64,000 nucleotides of DNA from Bedellia somnulentella (GCA_963576735.1 OY755173.1:13362873-13426872), one strand, 5' to 3'. Shown: positions 33,713 to 45,540, counted from the stretch's first letter. Notes: generated by a model from the sequence alone, not told the origin. Program-made: numbers and translations.

Positions 33713-36700
33713 TTTCCACTGAGCTATATGTTTAGGTTTCTTTATTATTATTTGATACGATCTTTTTAATTTTTAACGGTACTGTTATATAAGATAGAGG
33801 TGAATCTTAAATTTGCATAAATTTCTACATTGAAGGAATGGTATTTAAAGTGGTTATAGTATTATTTATATTACGGTACACATCACACATAAAATTGCTT
33901 TACTTCACACTTATTTTAAATCCTGATCTCGTAAAACATAGTCGTTTAAAAGTTAATAGCAAAACCAAGGTGTGAAATCCATACCTTGTTTTTGCAACAA
34001 AATATTTATATTTTTACTGTTGTAATATCAAACTATACTTACATTGAATATAAATACATAATAAAACTGTTATCACCGAGTCAAAGAACTCACATCGCGT
34101 AATAGAATAACTGAGCACACGTGTGTTCTCTCAATTCTACTACTTTACGTCATATTAATAGTACATATCACATAGTATTATATAAGCTGTGCCAGATTGA
34201 TAGCTCAACTCCTTCCTATAAGTGAGATTGCATTAAACATTTAATTGAATGTGTCTAATGTTCGTTCCACATACGCTTTTTAATTTTTCATTAATAAAAT
34301 CGATTCAAAACGATTAGAATCGCCAATCAACATTAAACTACTGATGTCATCGAGTATAACTTTTTGAAATGCGAGGCTAGTAGGAAAAATATTTTTTTGA
34401 TTAATTAAATTGCTAAATAGCTGGCTTACGTAAGATGGGCAGCAACAATTATTTTGTCAGATGTCACTTACGATAGTCTGCCTGCCCCAATGAGAACTAA
34501 TGGCGTGAGTAAGTAATATAAATGTATATTATGTATGTATATCATTAAAGCTTAGGCAGACTGATAAAACAGTAGAATTGCGGCGCAGGAGACAAGACTG
34601 AGTCAAAGAACTCAAATAAAGTAATGTAATAGAATCAAAGGTGTAGTGAGAACAAGATTAGTCGATGCGGAAGAAACAGACCTTCGCTCTCATGTAACAC
34701 GTACAGTACACTACTTCTAAATCAGGCTTTTTATTGCGGAAGAATTCTTTGTAAATTTAACCCACTTTAGAGATGTACTGGTTTTTATAATAACAGTTTT
34801 CTCATCGAAAGCTTTGATTGAAACATCATCAATTGCTGTTTTACTGAGAGAGTTACTTGATTGTGTTAAGTGTGCCTAATACCTATATACGTATGTACTT
34901 TTAAACTATCTCTTTCTTGTTCAGGTAATTGAAATACTAAAACAGATTATCTGTAAATGAGTTCATCCTTTAAATCAACAAACAGACAGGTTAAAATTTT
35001 TATGTTTTAGAAATATATTTGCTTAGACGTACTTCCTCTATCTTTTACTTGGAATTTAAGTGGATTGTTGTGCGACATGCGACGGTTACAACTTTGCCGA
35101 AAATGTGCGTAAAATGTTAGGCTCAGCAAATTCTAGAACTATGTAGTATGTATAACTTTTAGGCGTTAAAGTAAATGGCTTTCAAAAGCATAATTGCCTT
35201 ATGTTTTTGAAAGCCATTATAAAAATATAGTAACTTTCAAATACATAAGGTTTTTCTATTTATGATCTTCTGATGATAGGTGATTCTATTACTATATCTT
35301 TTATTTAATAAAAAAAAGGGAAAATACGTAATTCACGGAATTTACCTTAGTGTGGACTTGTTTGTTTGTGTATCAGATTCCTAGGTGTTACATTCATCAC
35401 TATCAACAAACAGCTCACGTCACACTGCCAATTCTTAAGAAGCGCAACAAATTTCCGGAACTAAACATTAAAGCCAATAAACATAAGGAAATCGTTTATC
35501 CTTCGCAATTTTCACATCTCAATCTGTACCTTATGCCAACGTAATACGGATGTAGTGAAATCTGTACGATTTTGCCTAGTCGCCTATTTCTCAGTCAGAA
35601 TCTCTAAAGTCAATGGCATCTATTCAAGGCTGGTGGCGAGGTCTGTGGTCCGGTGAGGTTGAATCGAGGTAGCTGAGGGTCGAGGAAATCTTTCCTTAAA
35701 CAATGCTAGGATATTTTGTATGCATCTTTAGTTTTTCCGACATCTGACATCACAATGACTTCATTCACATTGTAACAAATTCCGGTAAGTATGTTTCCAT
35801 ATGACATTACAATACGAAACTTTGGACTAACATTTTTAAATGGGTTTGAAGTTAAAGTACTTACTTTAATAAACCAAATTACTCTCTAATTATAACTGAA
35901 ATACCCTGTTAGCCAATAAAGGCTATTAAACTTACGAATGGCATGGAACCTGAGTTATTTTTCAATCGAATGTTAATGCATTACCTGGAATGAAAAAAAA
36001 TAAATATTAACTAATTTTTTTAAAGTTTTGTTAATATGGGTACTAAAAATCGAAAATAAATACTGAAACTTCAGTATCCATAACGACACTTACCCCATTT
36101 TTTTATTATTAATATACAAGAATATATTTTATATCTCAAACTTATTAAGAAATGTAGTCTCTTGCGGGCAATACCGATTTGAAGCACTTTCAAATTGCAC
36201 CTTGACCTAAACATTCAATTTTCTTCTACATTTCGAATTGACTACAAGAGATGTCATACGAGTATATACGCACACCCTATGATATTTACATCATTTCATT
36301 GCTTTTCGCGCCTACTCTGCATTTTTTGGTTACTCCGATATTTTAACAAGTTAAAATGCCATTACACAAAACCCATTTTAAGTAAACCACATAGTGTGGC
36401 AACAGTAATATACATTACATTTGTATTCTAACAATCGCACTAGCCGCTAATGTGTTGCCTGCAAATATATAAACTTGCAATTTTTTATTTACACACACAT
36501 TGCGCAAGCTCGTAATGACAGTGGCGGTGGCGCAATGGACGCAAAATGGTGCCTTGGGTGCATCGCCATGAAATCACACTAGGTGTCTTAATTTGGTACT
36601 TAAGTAAAATGTTTTTAGTTTATATTATGTGACCTTTCTAGGCAGCTTAGGCTTATACTTAAATTACATAAAATTTGTTGTTCCGTAGGTGTTCTTTGTG

Positions 36701-36937
36701 ATGATAAAGGCTTTATAGGGCTTTTGTTGTGCACAAGTTGGGCGTTGTGGTTGAAGTTCAAAAAATCCTTTAAATTGAATAGTTTCGCCTCTATTATTTG
36801 TAGAGAAAATATTGATTTAATATTTTCTAGGTTATGTCAGCATTAAAAACGGAGGGATAATAAAGAAAGTATGGAAGAAAGTATTTGTTTGTTATTTGTA
36901 GACAGAAAATGATAAAGTGATACACAGAAACAGAGAA
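33713..36937. other. AT-rich non-coding stretch, nothing recognised
   Basis: No ORF with plausible homology, no tRNA-like segment and no repeat family shared with the rest of the window was seen. The AT-only ORFs (for example 36195-36431) have no coding character. Confidence 0.5.
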
Positions 36938-37050
36938 AAAAGATTATATACTCACGGCTATAAATCCCTTAACGGGGTAGCCAGAGCTTTGGAATGAGAA
37001 ATTCCTCAGCCACTTTTGGAAGTTGATGGGGGAAAAGATGGTAAAAAAGA
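36938..37050 (-). repeat. R1 copy, minus orientation, 5'-truncated
   Basis: ACTCACGGCTATAAATCCC, GGGGTAGCCAGAGCTTTGG and TTCCTCAGCCACTTTTGGAA match R1. It ends near GGTAAAAAAG. Confidence 0.85.
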
Positions 37051-37129
37051 TTGAATAGTAAGGAAATAAGAAGTGATTACATAGCCTAAGAAATTTTAAG
37101 GCACTATAACTTTCAATTAAAACATACAT

Positions 37130-37190
37130 ACATACATATACTCACGGCTTTAAATCCCTAGAAGGGGTAGCCAGAGCTAAGGAATTCTTC
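37130..37190 (-). repeat. R1 3'-end fragment with (CATA)n tail
   Basis: CATACATACATATACTCACG, then GGCTTTAAATCCCTAGAAG and GGGGTAGCCAGAGCTAAGG. Only the last 60 bp or so of the family is present. Confidence 0.8.
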
Positions 37191-37707
37191 AATTAAAAAT
37201 AATGTCTAAATGTATCGATAAAATCCTGAAAGCGGATAGATGGTTTCCCATATCATGATAATATATTAGCTAATAGTGGGTGCACCAGGTTACAAAATTC
37301 AACTAGTAATATCCACCAGGAATGTATGTCATAAATCAGTATTTCATCTGTTTATTCAATAATTTAAGGAAATGATTCTAAAACTCTGTAGCTTGTGATT
37401 GATGCAAGATTTCTTGTAAATATTAGGCAAGATAGTCTTAAATCGATAATTTTGTAACATTTATAAATTTAAAGTTTAAAAGAGCGTGAACCATACGACA
37501 AAAAACCATACACCCAACCTTATTTAAAGTGAAAAAGATTATTTCCAGTATATTATTAAAATAATCAGTATCATAAACATCGTAATTTAACTAATGAGAA
37601 TTCAAAAACCATTTGAGCTCGATCGAATACCTTAACCTGGTTATTTGCCGTGAAAAGAAATGCTTATGATTTCAAGGCAATTACATTTTATATGAATATG
37701 TCGATAT

Positions 37708-37949
37708 GCCGTGTAGTGCCGGCTTAGAATGTCGCTACTTTCTACCCACGGGTGTCGTAAGAGGTGACTAAGGGTATTGGGGCTTTTTATTGGATTATTG
37801 GGTGATGCGGTTGGAGACCCACCACCAAAAACCTTTATTTTACCGCCTTTTCCCCACTCAACTTCCAAAAGTGGCTGAGGAATTTATAACTCCTTGGCTC
37901 TGGCTACCCCTTCTATGGAATTATAGCCGTGAGTATATGTATGTATGTA
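37708..37949 (+). repeat. R1, near full length
   Basis: It starts GTGTAGTGCCGGCTTAGAAT and runs through GGTGTCGTAAGAGGTGAC, GGTTGGAGACCCACCACCAA and CTTCCAAAAGTGGCTGAGGA to GTATATGTATGTATGTAC. A useful reference copy for the family. The minus-strand ORF here is a shadow. Confidence 0.9.
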
Positions 37950-37999
37950 CAAGCAACGTAGCGTGACATCAGATAATTAAATTGGTATTCGCCAAATTC

Positions 38000-38925
38000 A
38001 AACATTACTCAACTTTCTATTGTAACCAGTCGAGGATATAACTTTACTTTATGACTGAGTTACTACTTAGCTATTTAATTTCGAATATTTTTGCAGTGAT
38101 TCCAGTCTTTATAACGATAGAAATACGTTAAGAAAAATTAAATTAAAAGATCTTTTCTGTAATGACACTGCATATAACATAATTATCTTTTTTAAATTTT
38201 TATTGTAGATCTATAACTCTTCACAAAATTAAAGTGTATTAAAAGGTAATATTTTTAAGGCTAGAAAGAAAATGTGCTATTCCCTACTTATATTAGTACT
38301 GTTAATTTGACTTCACATCTTCAACCTTTAATCGCTGCTTAAAATTTTCATCAAAGATAATTTGCTTAATTCGCGAAAAAATCTAGTAATTTATAACAAA
38401 AAAATAAGAGTTTCATAATAACTATGCTAATAAGGCGTATCATCACTCAATGCTGTTGATAAAAATCTTGTCTAGACACAGAAACTAAAGAGAAAGTTGG
38501 TCAGGTGTAATTTAACCTTTGACCAAATCTGAGCGCTACAAAAATGTTTATAATAGAGATACCTCATTTGAAAGCGAAATATGTTTGCAAAATCACTGAT
38601 ATCTAATAATGTATAGACGTAAAAGTAAAAAATATTATTAAATATCCAGTGGAATACAAACATACTGACTCAGGGCCGCGCCGACCCCCGGCAGACTGAC
38701 TATCTCCCATCAAAGGGTTTTGGTATAGGTTGAAGTAAAACTTTGCGTTATTGATTCGCTCTTAATTGAACTAGAACAAAACTGAAGGAATTGTCATTGT
38801 ATATATAACATCTCATCTTTTTACCCGACTCCTAGAATTCAGTAATTAAAGTTAAATTAAGAAAATCGCACAAATAATTGACAGCCAACAAAACAAATCT
38901 GATTCGCTGAATTCGCGCGCAAAAT
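38000..38925. other. AT-rich non-coding stretch, nothing recognised
   Basis: No supported gene or repeat. Confidence 0.5.
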
Positions 38926-39070
38926 CATGCGTCACTTGGACGGATGGGGCGGGCAGTGCGCAGGCGCGGCGGAGTTGGCGCAATCGCAATCGGCCATTTG
39001 GCGTCACAGTGACAGGTTATGTTCGTAACACCACCTTTCTGTTTTACTTTTATGGTGACTGACGGTCTTG
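38926..39070. promoter_or_regulatory. Candidate CpG-rich promoter or first-exon region
   Basis: The window changes abruptly from AT-rich to GC-rich here (GGGGCGGGCAGTGCGCAGG, CGCGGCGGAGTTGGCGC), followed by GGCCATTTGGCG, which resembles a YY1/Pho core (GCCAT). It is one of two such islands in 40 kb without genes and could hold the missing Ptr first exon or another gene's start. The direction is not determined. Confidence 0.3.
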
Positions 39071-40718
39071 ATCGGAAGATAAGTCGCAATCGAGTAAAAT
39101 ACTCGGTTTCAAAACTGCCGTTTCATAACAAACGATGCGGCGGTGAATAATTTGAAAGGAAGTTACATATACTTGAATGCTTGTGTGTTTGTTGAGTTGA
39201 GTTGAGATGTATTCAATCGATAGGTGACATCCTATTTCTGTATGTATGTATACAGGACTAGTCTTAGTCTAAGGGAGATTGATTGATATTTTATATTTCA
39301 TTCATATCCATTGCTTATCAGCATTGTAATCTCAGCTGATATGTTAATAAATATGTATAGCTTCATGCGATAATCTCTTTTCGAATCTTTGTCTTCCTTG
39401 TGTCTTTTGTCATCTACAAATAGAGGAGATTTCCAAAAAAAATACTATGTATGAATAATTCGTAGCAAAATATTTGGGAACCTTTGGTCTTACTTGCTTA
39501 ACCATCTATATCCAAACCAAAGTAATTTAAAAAATAACTTTTATAAAGCAATTAAATGCAATGAACTAACAAAATACGACGAAACAAAACCAAAGTGTTG
39601 GAAAAAGTGTGACTAGCAATGGTGGAATAAAAATTAATAACGTATTAGTCCAAGAACTTATCGAGTTTGTCGAGTTCAACGCTTCTAATTGTTAGTTTAT
39701 ATCATTATCCTTACACAACTTTTAGTATCTTGATATGTTTACTTGACAAAGTTCAGATTGTACGTGAATAGAATCGTTGCAAGCATGCAATACAAGACAA
39801 CTCGAGAAAGGGCATCCCGTTCTAGGCACTCATACTGCCACGACAAGTTTAAGCTATTTCACGTTTTTCAAATGTATTTTTTTACAACATTCATTGCATA
39901 ACTTAAAGAAAATTATATTTTATTAAATATTGACATTGATATAATTTCCTTCATATTTTAAGGAAAAGACTTGTAATGGAGAATGTAAAAAAAGATATTT
40001 CTTCAATTAGTTAAGTCTAAAACTGAAGGTACAAATAATATATCTACGAGTACATCATCATTCCATACTCAAATATTCTTAGTCACATACACGCATTAAC
40101 AAACTAAACAAATCAAAGATTTCCCAGCAATCAACCTCTGCATACTCAACTAGAACAATAGCAACATACTCCGCTAAATAAAACATACATTAGCAATTAA
40201 AATATACTCAATATCAAGGTTGGCTCCTTATTGGTGTCCACGTAACATCACACCAAGTATGTATTGAGGGTACAGGACAGGACATCATGATTGGTTTCGT
40301 AATGGTTCTGGTGAGGTGACGTTGTTGCAATGTTGTTACGTAATTTCGCGAGGGGAGTGTGTGATTGCTTGCTTCTGGAGCTAAACTGTTTCGAATGTTG
40401 TACTATGGTTTGTAATTAGCTAGTTTAACTGGCTGTATGGTGATTGCAAGAATGGTGTGCTAATAGGGTCAATGGTAATGTTTGTAAGTAGAAACCTTAA
40501 AATTGAGGGACGTTGACGGTGATGTTGAATTTTTTTTGGAAAGCAGGGTTCTTATGGTATATTAAAACTTATACGCTTATTTATTACGTAAAAAAAACAA
40601 ATATTATTTAAGATCAAGCACACAATGAACATTTGGCTTATAAATATTGTCTACTAAATAATATTTTAACGATACGGCATTAGGGATGGACTGTACTTTT
40701 TGTGTTTGACTTTAACGA
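39071..40718. other. Non-coding stretch, nothing recognised
   Basis: AT-rich, with no ORF of coding character and no shared repeat. Confidence 0.5.
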
Positions 40719-40850
40719 CCGATTTCTGAATTGAGTATTCCAGCTGAGAACAACTTAAGTATCGTTCTGTCGCATTAAAATCTTAACAACTGAACGAGAC
40801 AAAACGATACTTAAGTCGTTCTCAGCTTGAATACTCAATTCAGAAATCGG
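40719..40850. mobile_element. Harbinger-like MITE, copy 1
   Basis: CCGATTTCTGAATTGAGTAT is mirrored by ATACTCAATTCAGAAATCGG. A second internal inverted repeat (GAGAAC-AACTTAAGTATCGT) makes the whole unit foldable. It is a close copy of 50108-50245. The flanks include TTA on the left (TTAACGA) and TAA on the right. Confidence 0.8.
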
Positions 40851-40971
40851 CTGTAAATCATTTAATTATGTTTTTGAAAATAAGTGGATCTTCCGCTTCT
40901 TTGCTTTTTTGTAGGCAAGTACAAAAATATTGTATTGATATAATCATACCGTAACAATATTTTGTTACTTT

Positions 40972-41480
40972 TTAGGGTTCCGTACGTCTGAATACAAAAA
41001 CGGAACCCTTATAGGATCACTCGTGTGTCTGTCCGTCCGTCGCTTACAGCCAATTATCTCCGAATCTATTAGACCGATTAAGTTGAAATTTGGTACACAT
41101 ATCAATTCCTGTGACCCAAACACAGAAGTGTGACGTGAGCAGATGAAATCTGTATATGGGGGGTCATTTTTGGAGAAGAAGGGGAAAATTTAAAAAAAAT
41201 AATGTATTTTATTGTCTTTTTAAAATAAATAGATTCCAAGTTATTCAAGAAAATAGACGAAAATTGACATTCCCTCCCCCCTTATCTCCGAAACTACTGA
41301 ACCTAAAATTTTGAAAAAAATACAGAACTTAGTTTTCTCCTTATAGATTATAGGAAAACCTAAAAGAAGTCCATGATATTAAAATAACATGGTAAATCAC
41401 TCAATATTGTGCGTACCAACTTTAACATCGTACGGAACCCTCTTCACGAGAGTTCAACTCGCACTTGTCCCCTTTTTACA
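40972..41480 (+). mobile_element. GGTTCCGTA-type repeat element, copy 3 (different subfamily)
   Basis: It starts TTTTTAGGGTTCCGTACGTC, then ACGGAACCCTTATAGGATC and GTCTGTCCGTCCGTCGC. It ends TACGGAACCCTCTTCACGAG and TCAACTCGCACTTGTCCCC. The interior differs from copies 1 and 2 (TAGACCGATTAAGTTGAAAT). Confidence 0.8.
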
Positions 41481-41994
41481 ATGTAAGAAATATGTTTAGA
41501 TTATTATCATATATATAATGTTGTGGTTTGTTTTGTTTAGAATATATCTGGAAATTACTTGCTAGAAACGACATAGAATTATAAATAAAAGTAACATTTG
41601 AAATTTAATATCCTCATTACAAACCCGGAAAACACGAAATAATCCATTACAATATATAACGCAAATAATATTATTTAATAGGTTACAATTTAAACTTATC
41701 ATATTATCTGTGGTTGTAAAAACAGATTGTATCACAAATGGCGTGCGGACCTTTTATTTCGTACATCGATCCGATGACCATGAATTCGAACTTTCATACA
41801 AATCAAGAAACATGGACATGCAAGAGGTAATTATTCCACTTATCAGCTGTTAATTTGCCTACCTACTACTCACGATAGTAAGTACAAAAGTAGAAGTATA
41901 ATTCCAAGTCACTTGCTTTATTTAGTTTATATGAGAAAGGAAATCTGCATTAAAGTAATAATTCAAATTGTTTTCATACATAAATACATATTTC

Positions 41995-42095
41995 CTTGAA
42001 GGGCTATTATTCCCTTGAAGGGATAGCCAGAACTAAGAATTATTTACAAATATATATAGAAATTCTTCAGCCTCTTTTCAAATTACTTCTAACTT
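41995..42095 (-). repeat. R1 3' fragment, degenerate
   Basis: GAAGGGATAGCCAGAACTAAG and TTCTTCAGCCTCTTTTCAAA match minus-strand R1 with several substitutions. Confidence 0.6.
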
Positions 42096-42798
42096 AATAA
42101 AACAAACAACAAAATTCTAGACTTCTCGTTTGAACATCGTCGCACTATAACTAATATTTATTAACATTTACAATGTTTATTTCAATATCTTGCCATGGAC
42201 TAAGACAGTCCAAAAGTCAACATAAACCGCATAAACAATTCCACAGAAAATAATAATATGCCGTTGGGTTTCTTTATTCGAATTGGTAGCTATTATATTT
42301 TATTTTAAACAAAGCCGTTGGTCCTGGCTTATATCAAGGTAGACGTCATTAGTCGGCCACTTTACACTCGGCTAGCTTGGTGGAAAATGACAAAATCTAT
42401 TCAGGTAGGCTTGAACGTGGGGACATATATGGGCCGTGATGATTATTCAGATATTATATTGAACAAACTTGGTAACTAGGTCAAAAATGGTGGTTGGACA
42501 TAACTCAGGCTCCTAGTTTTTGATCTATCGAAGTATTAAAGGTTTAACAATAATGGTTTGAATCTCTTAAAAAAGTGGCAAGTTTATGTTCGACTCGGCT
42601 ACTCTTAAGGGTTGAAATGTGATTTGTAAATATTATATTAATAAATTCAACCGAGTTTTCAATTGATATCAAAAAGTCGGACAATAATGAACATTTTCTC
42701 AAATTAGACAAATCAGTAAAAATCCGTCTTCAATTAATGTGTAATTAAAATTATTTATCATAAGATCATAACGTATTATTTATAAACGGCAATATATA
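42096..42798. other. Non-coding stretch, nothing recognised
   Basis: AT-rich. No ORF or repeat is supported. Confidence 0.5.
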
Positions 42799-42975
42799 AT
42801 TAACGGTGAGGGAAAGTGTTGTGAGGAAACCCACATGGCTAATTTGTCAGGCCAGTCCCCTATCACTAGAGTACAATGTCCAAGCAAAACGTAGGTACTC
42901 TGAACACCAGGTGGCAATGCTATCTATAGTACCTCTGCCAAGACCTTTTGCTATATACGGCGTAAACGTAAGAGT
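42799..42975 (+). repeat. SINE-B copy, internally deleted
   Basis: The core TTAACGGTGAGGGAAAGTG and GTGAGGAAACCCACATGGCT joins directly to the body (CCAGTCCCCTATCACTAG, GGTACTCTGAACACCAGG, GTACCTCTGCCAAGACC). The junction between is shortened relative to 31940-32250. Confidence 0.75.
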
Positions 42976-43104
42976 TCGAGTTTTTTTTGAAAATTGCATA
43001 TGTACTATATTATTTACTCATCATATATAAGAATAAATTTATTGCATTGAAATATTTGTATATTTTTCTTACAGCTTCTTGCGTTTACATTAAACACTCA
43101 TGGC

Positions 43105-45278
43105 TGGTTTCCAATATACAAGATTACACAAAAAAACAAAATCAAACTTTTTTTTCGTTGCATGAATTTTTTCTACTGTTGTTTACTAATTTGGGTGCGC
43201 TGATTTCAAATCTACCCTCGGATTTTTTGTAGCAGCTCTAGTTAGTGAGATACAGGTACCGTCTCGAATTTACATAAGTAGTCGGTAGTTTCTATCAACA
43301 GCGGTGTAACTTAAGTAGTTCCTCTATAAATTTCATTATGTCTTCCTCAAGAAGGACGTGTTTAAATAATCCTGATTGTTTTTGTGTTATTTGTGGACAA
43401 TATATGTTCCAAAAATTTCGTTTAAATGTGTCGGACTTTGTGAAAAAGGCATACTTCGACTACTTTGGGTTCCCGTTGCCGTCAAACGCTAAACCTTGGA
43501 TACCAAGTTTGGCATGTAAAAGTTGTGTTGAATCTTTACGACTGTGGGCAAACAAAAAAAGACCCACTTTTAAGTACAAAGCTCCTATGATTTGGCGTGA
43601 ACCATCCAACCATCATGACGACTGTTATTTCTGTGTAACGAAAATCATAGGAATAAACCATAAAAATTGCTCTAAGTGGATATATCCAAACTTAAAATCT
43701 GTCATAAGACCAGTCTTGAGTATTAGTGACACATCAACACCACAGCAGCCATCTACATCTTCGGAAAATCCATACCAGTGCAGCGGACAAACCGAAAATG
43801 ACGGCAGTGGTAGCGACAGTGATTTTGATTGCTACGGTAGTCCCCGACCACTAAATCAAGATGATCTAAATGACTTGATCAGGGACCTTGGACTCTCTAA
43901 AACGGCGTCAGAAATTTTAGCTTCCCGATTGAAAGAAAGAAATTTGTTGACCAGAGAAACGAAGATATCGTACTACCGTAACAGGGAAAAGGATTTACTT
44001 CCTTTCTTTACCAAAAAAGATAATTTTGTGTTTTGTACTGATATTCCGGGCCTAATGACTGCAATGGGATTAAAAGAGTATAATCCAAATCAGTGGCGGT
44101 TGTTCATTGATTCGTCAAAACGAAGTTTGAAATGTGTACTTTTACATAATGGTAACAAACTTGGTTCCTTGCCTATTGCTCATTCTACAAAGGCTAAAGA
44201 AGAATATCCTACAATATCTTTAGTTCTCGACAAAATCAAGTACAAGGAACATAACTGGGTTGTATGTGTTGATTTGAAAATGGTAAATTTTCTCCTGGGC
44301 CAACAAAGTGGCTACACAAAATATCCCTGTTTCCTATGCTTATGGGACAGCCGAGCTAAAGCTGAGCACTGGACAAAAAGAGACTGGCCCTCCAGGGAGG
44401 CTTTGGTTCCCGGTAAGCAAAATGTAATTAATGCTCCACTAGTATCCAGAGACCGAATTATATTGCCTCCTTTGCATATAAAACTGGGGTTGATGAAACA
44501 GTTTGTAAAAGGTCTTAACAAAGATGGCGAATGTTTCAAATACATTGTAAAAGTGTTTCCAAAATTGAGTAGTGAGAAAATCAAAGGTGGTATTTTCGAT
44601 GGCCCACAAATCAGGAAGTTGATAGATGACAAAAATTTTAACAACTATATGACAGCTGTCGAGAAATGTGCATGGGAAGAGTTTGTTTGGGTAGTGAGAA
44701 ATTTTTTGGGCAATAGGAAGTCTGACGGCTACATTCAGCACGTTGAACAGTTGCTGATACACTTCCAGCGGCTTGGATGCAACATGAGTATTAAGCTTCA
44801 CTACCTTCACAGCCATCTAGACTATTTTCCTGAAAATCTAGGTGACCTAAGCGAGGAACAAGGAGAGCGCTTTCACCAGGATATTCGCACTATGGAGGAG
44901 AGGTATCAGGGGTACTGGAATGAACATATGATGGCAGATTATTGTTGGAGCATTCAAAATAGTACTCATAATACATCTCACTCTAGAAAGTCCAAAAAAA
45001 GGAAATTTTATTCAGAATAAATATATTTCATAATTTTTTTAAACTTAAACTATGTGCATTTTCAATGAAAAACCCTGTCACTTCGTAACTCCAAAACTAG
45101 AGCTGCTACATAAAAACGGCATATATTTTTGAAATCAGCGTGGAAAAACTGTAACTGTAATGTAAAAAAATCTCATGCAACAGACATGCTGTTTTCCAGT
45201 GTTATTTTCATACACCATCTGGGCTATAAACAAGAAGTTTAAGTACATTCCAATTGGTTTCAAAATATACAAGACTTA
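43105..45278 (+). mobile_element. Candidate uncharacterised DNA transposon with inverted repeats and an intact ORF
   Basis: Two diverged inverted blocks flank the 560-codon ORF. On the left, GTTGCATGA (43157-43165), GCGCTGATTTCAAA (43197-43210) and TGTAGCAGCTCTAGTT (43228-43243). On the right, in mirrored order and spacing, AACTAGAGCTGCTACA (45095-45110), TTTGAAATCAGCG (45128-45140) and TCATGCAAC (45173-45181). The order, spacing and orientation fit long terminal or subterminal inverted repeats of about 85-90 bp. The outer limits are uncertain. I set them at a 22-24-bp direct similarity (TGGTTTCCAATATACAAG at 43105 and TGGTTTCAAAATATACAAG at 45255). Confidence 0.55.
43338..45020 (+). CDS. Uncharacterised multicopy arthropod protein, candidate DDE-like transposase, 560 aa
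   Basis: A single uninterrupted exon from ATG (43338) to TAA (45018-45020). The N-terminus is Cys-rich: C14/C16/C19, C60/C63 (CKSC), H92/H93 with C96/C99 (DDCYFC), and C111, suggesting one or two zinc-binding modules. Residues 130-170 are a Ser/Asp/Pro linker. From about 250 there is a block of predicted strands: WRLFIDSSKRSLKCVLLHNG (D258), SLPIAHS, and HNWVVCVDLKMVNFLLGQQ (D312), followed by CxxC (C331, C334; YPCFLCLWDSRA). Later come LPPLHIKLGLMKQFVKGLNK and LSEEQGERFHQDI (E506, E507, E510). The two Asp on successive strands and a later helical Glu fit an RNase-H/DDE layout; this is inference. From memory, near-identical proteins occur in many copies in insects and other invertebrates without an assigned function. 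The basic tail (SRKSKKRKF) could be a nuclear signal. Neighbouring inverted repeats support a transposon origin. It could also be a domesticated copy. Confidence 0.75.
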   Translation: MSSSRRTCLNNPDCFCVICGQYMFQKFRLNVSDFVKKAYFDYFGFPLPSNAKPWIPSLACKSCVESLRLWANKKRPTFKYKAPMIWREPSNHHDDCYFCVTKIIGINHKNCSKWIYPNLKSVIRPVLSISDTSTPQQPSTSSENPYQCSGQTENDGSGSDSDFDCYGSPRPLNQDDLNDLIRDLGLSKTASEILASRLKERNLLTRETKISYYRNREKDLLPFFTKKDNFVFCTDIPGLMTAMGLKEYNPNQWRLFIDSSKRSLKCVLLHNGNKLGSLPIAHSTKAKEEYPTISLVLDKIKYKEHNWVVCVDLKMVNFLLGQQSGYTKYPCFLCLWDSRAKAEHWTKRDWPSREALVPGKQNVINAPLVSRDRIILPPLHIKLGLMKQFVKGLNKDGECFKYIVKVFPKLSSEKIKGGIFDGPQIRKLIDDKNFNNYMTAVEKCAWEEFVWVVRNFLGNRKSDGYIQHVEQLLIHFQRLGCNMSIKLHYLHSHLDYFPENLGDLSEEQGERFHQDIRTMEERYQGYWNEHMMADYCWSIQNSTHNTSHSRKSKKRKFYSE

Positions 45279-45456
45279 AATTATTGTTAGTGTGAGTAAA
45301 ATATTCAAGGCATATATAGTTACTAGACATGTTGAAAATTTATCACCAACGACACTTTATTTTACCACAACCAGCTTTTCTTTTACTGAAGTGCGACAGG
45401 GATTGAGTTTCTGTCTATCCTTATTTCGGGTCGCAGTCGTTAGTTTGTTTGACAAC

Positions 45457-45540
45457 TTCCGTGGCCTAAAATGGTTCGGTGACTTGCTTCTAGATAAGTC
45501 GCCACGAGTTCGAACCCCGTAGAGGGCACCATTTATATGA
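45457..45540 (+). repeat. Degenerate tRNA-like SINE head
   Basis: GTGGCCTAAAATGGTTCGGTG resembles an A-box region and CACGAGTTCGAACCCCGTAG a good B box, followed by GGGCACCATTT. The spacing is right for a tRNA-derived SINE; there is no clear tail. Confidence 0.55.

Noticed and set aside
44312..44816. Two minus-strand ORFs of 110 and 125 codons
   Set aside because: Antisense shadows of the 560-codon plus-strand ORF.
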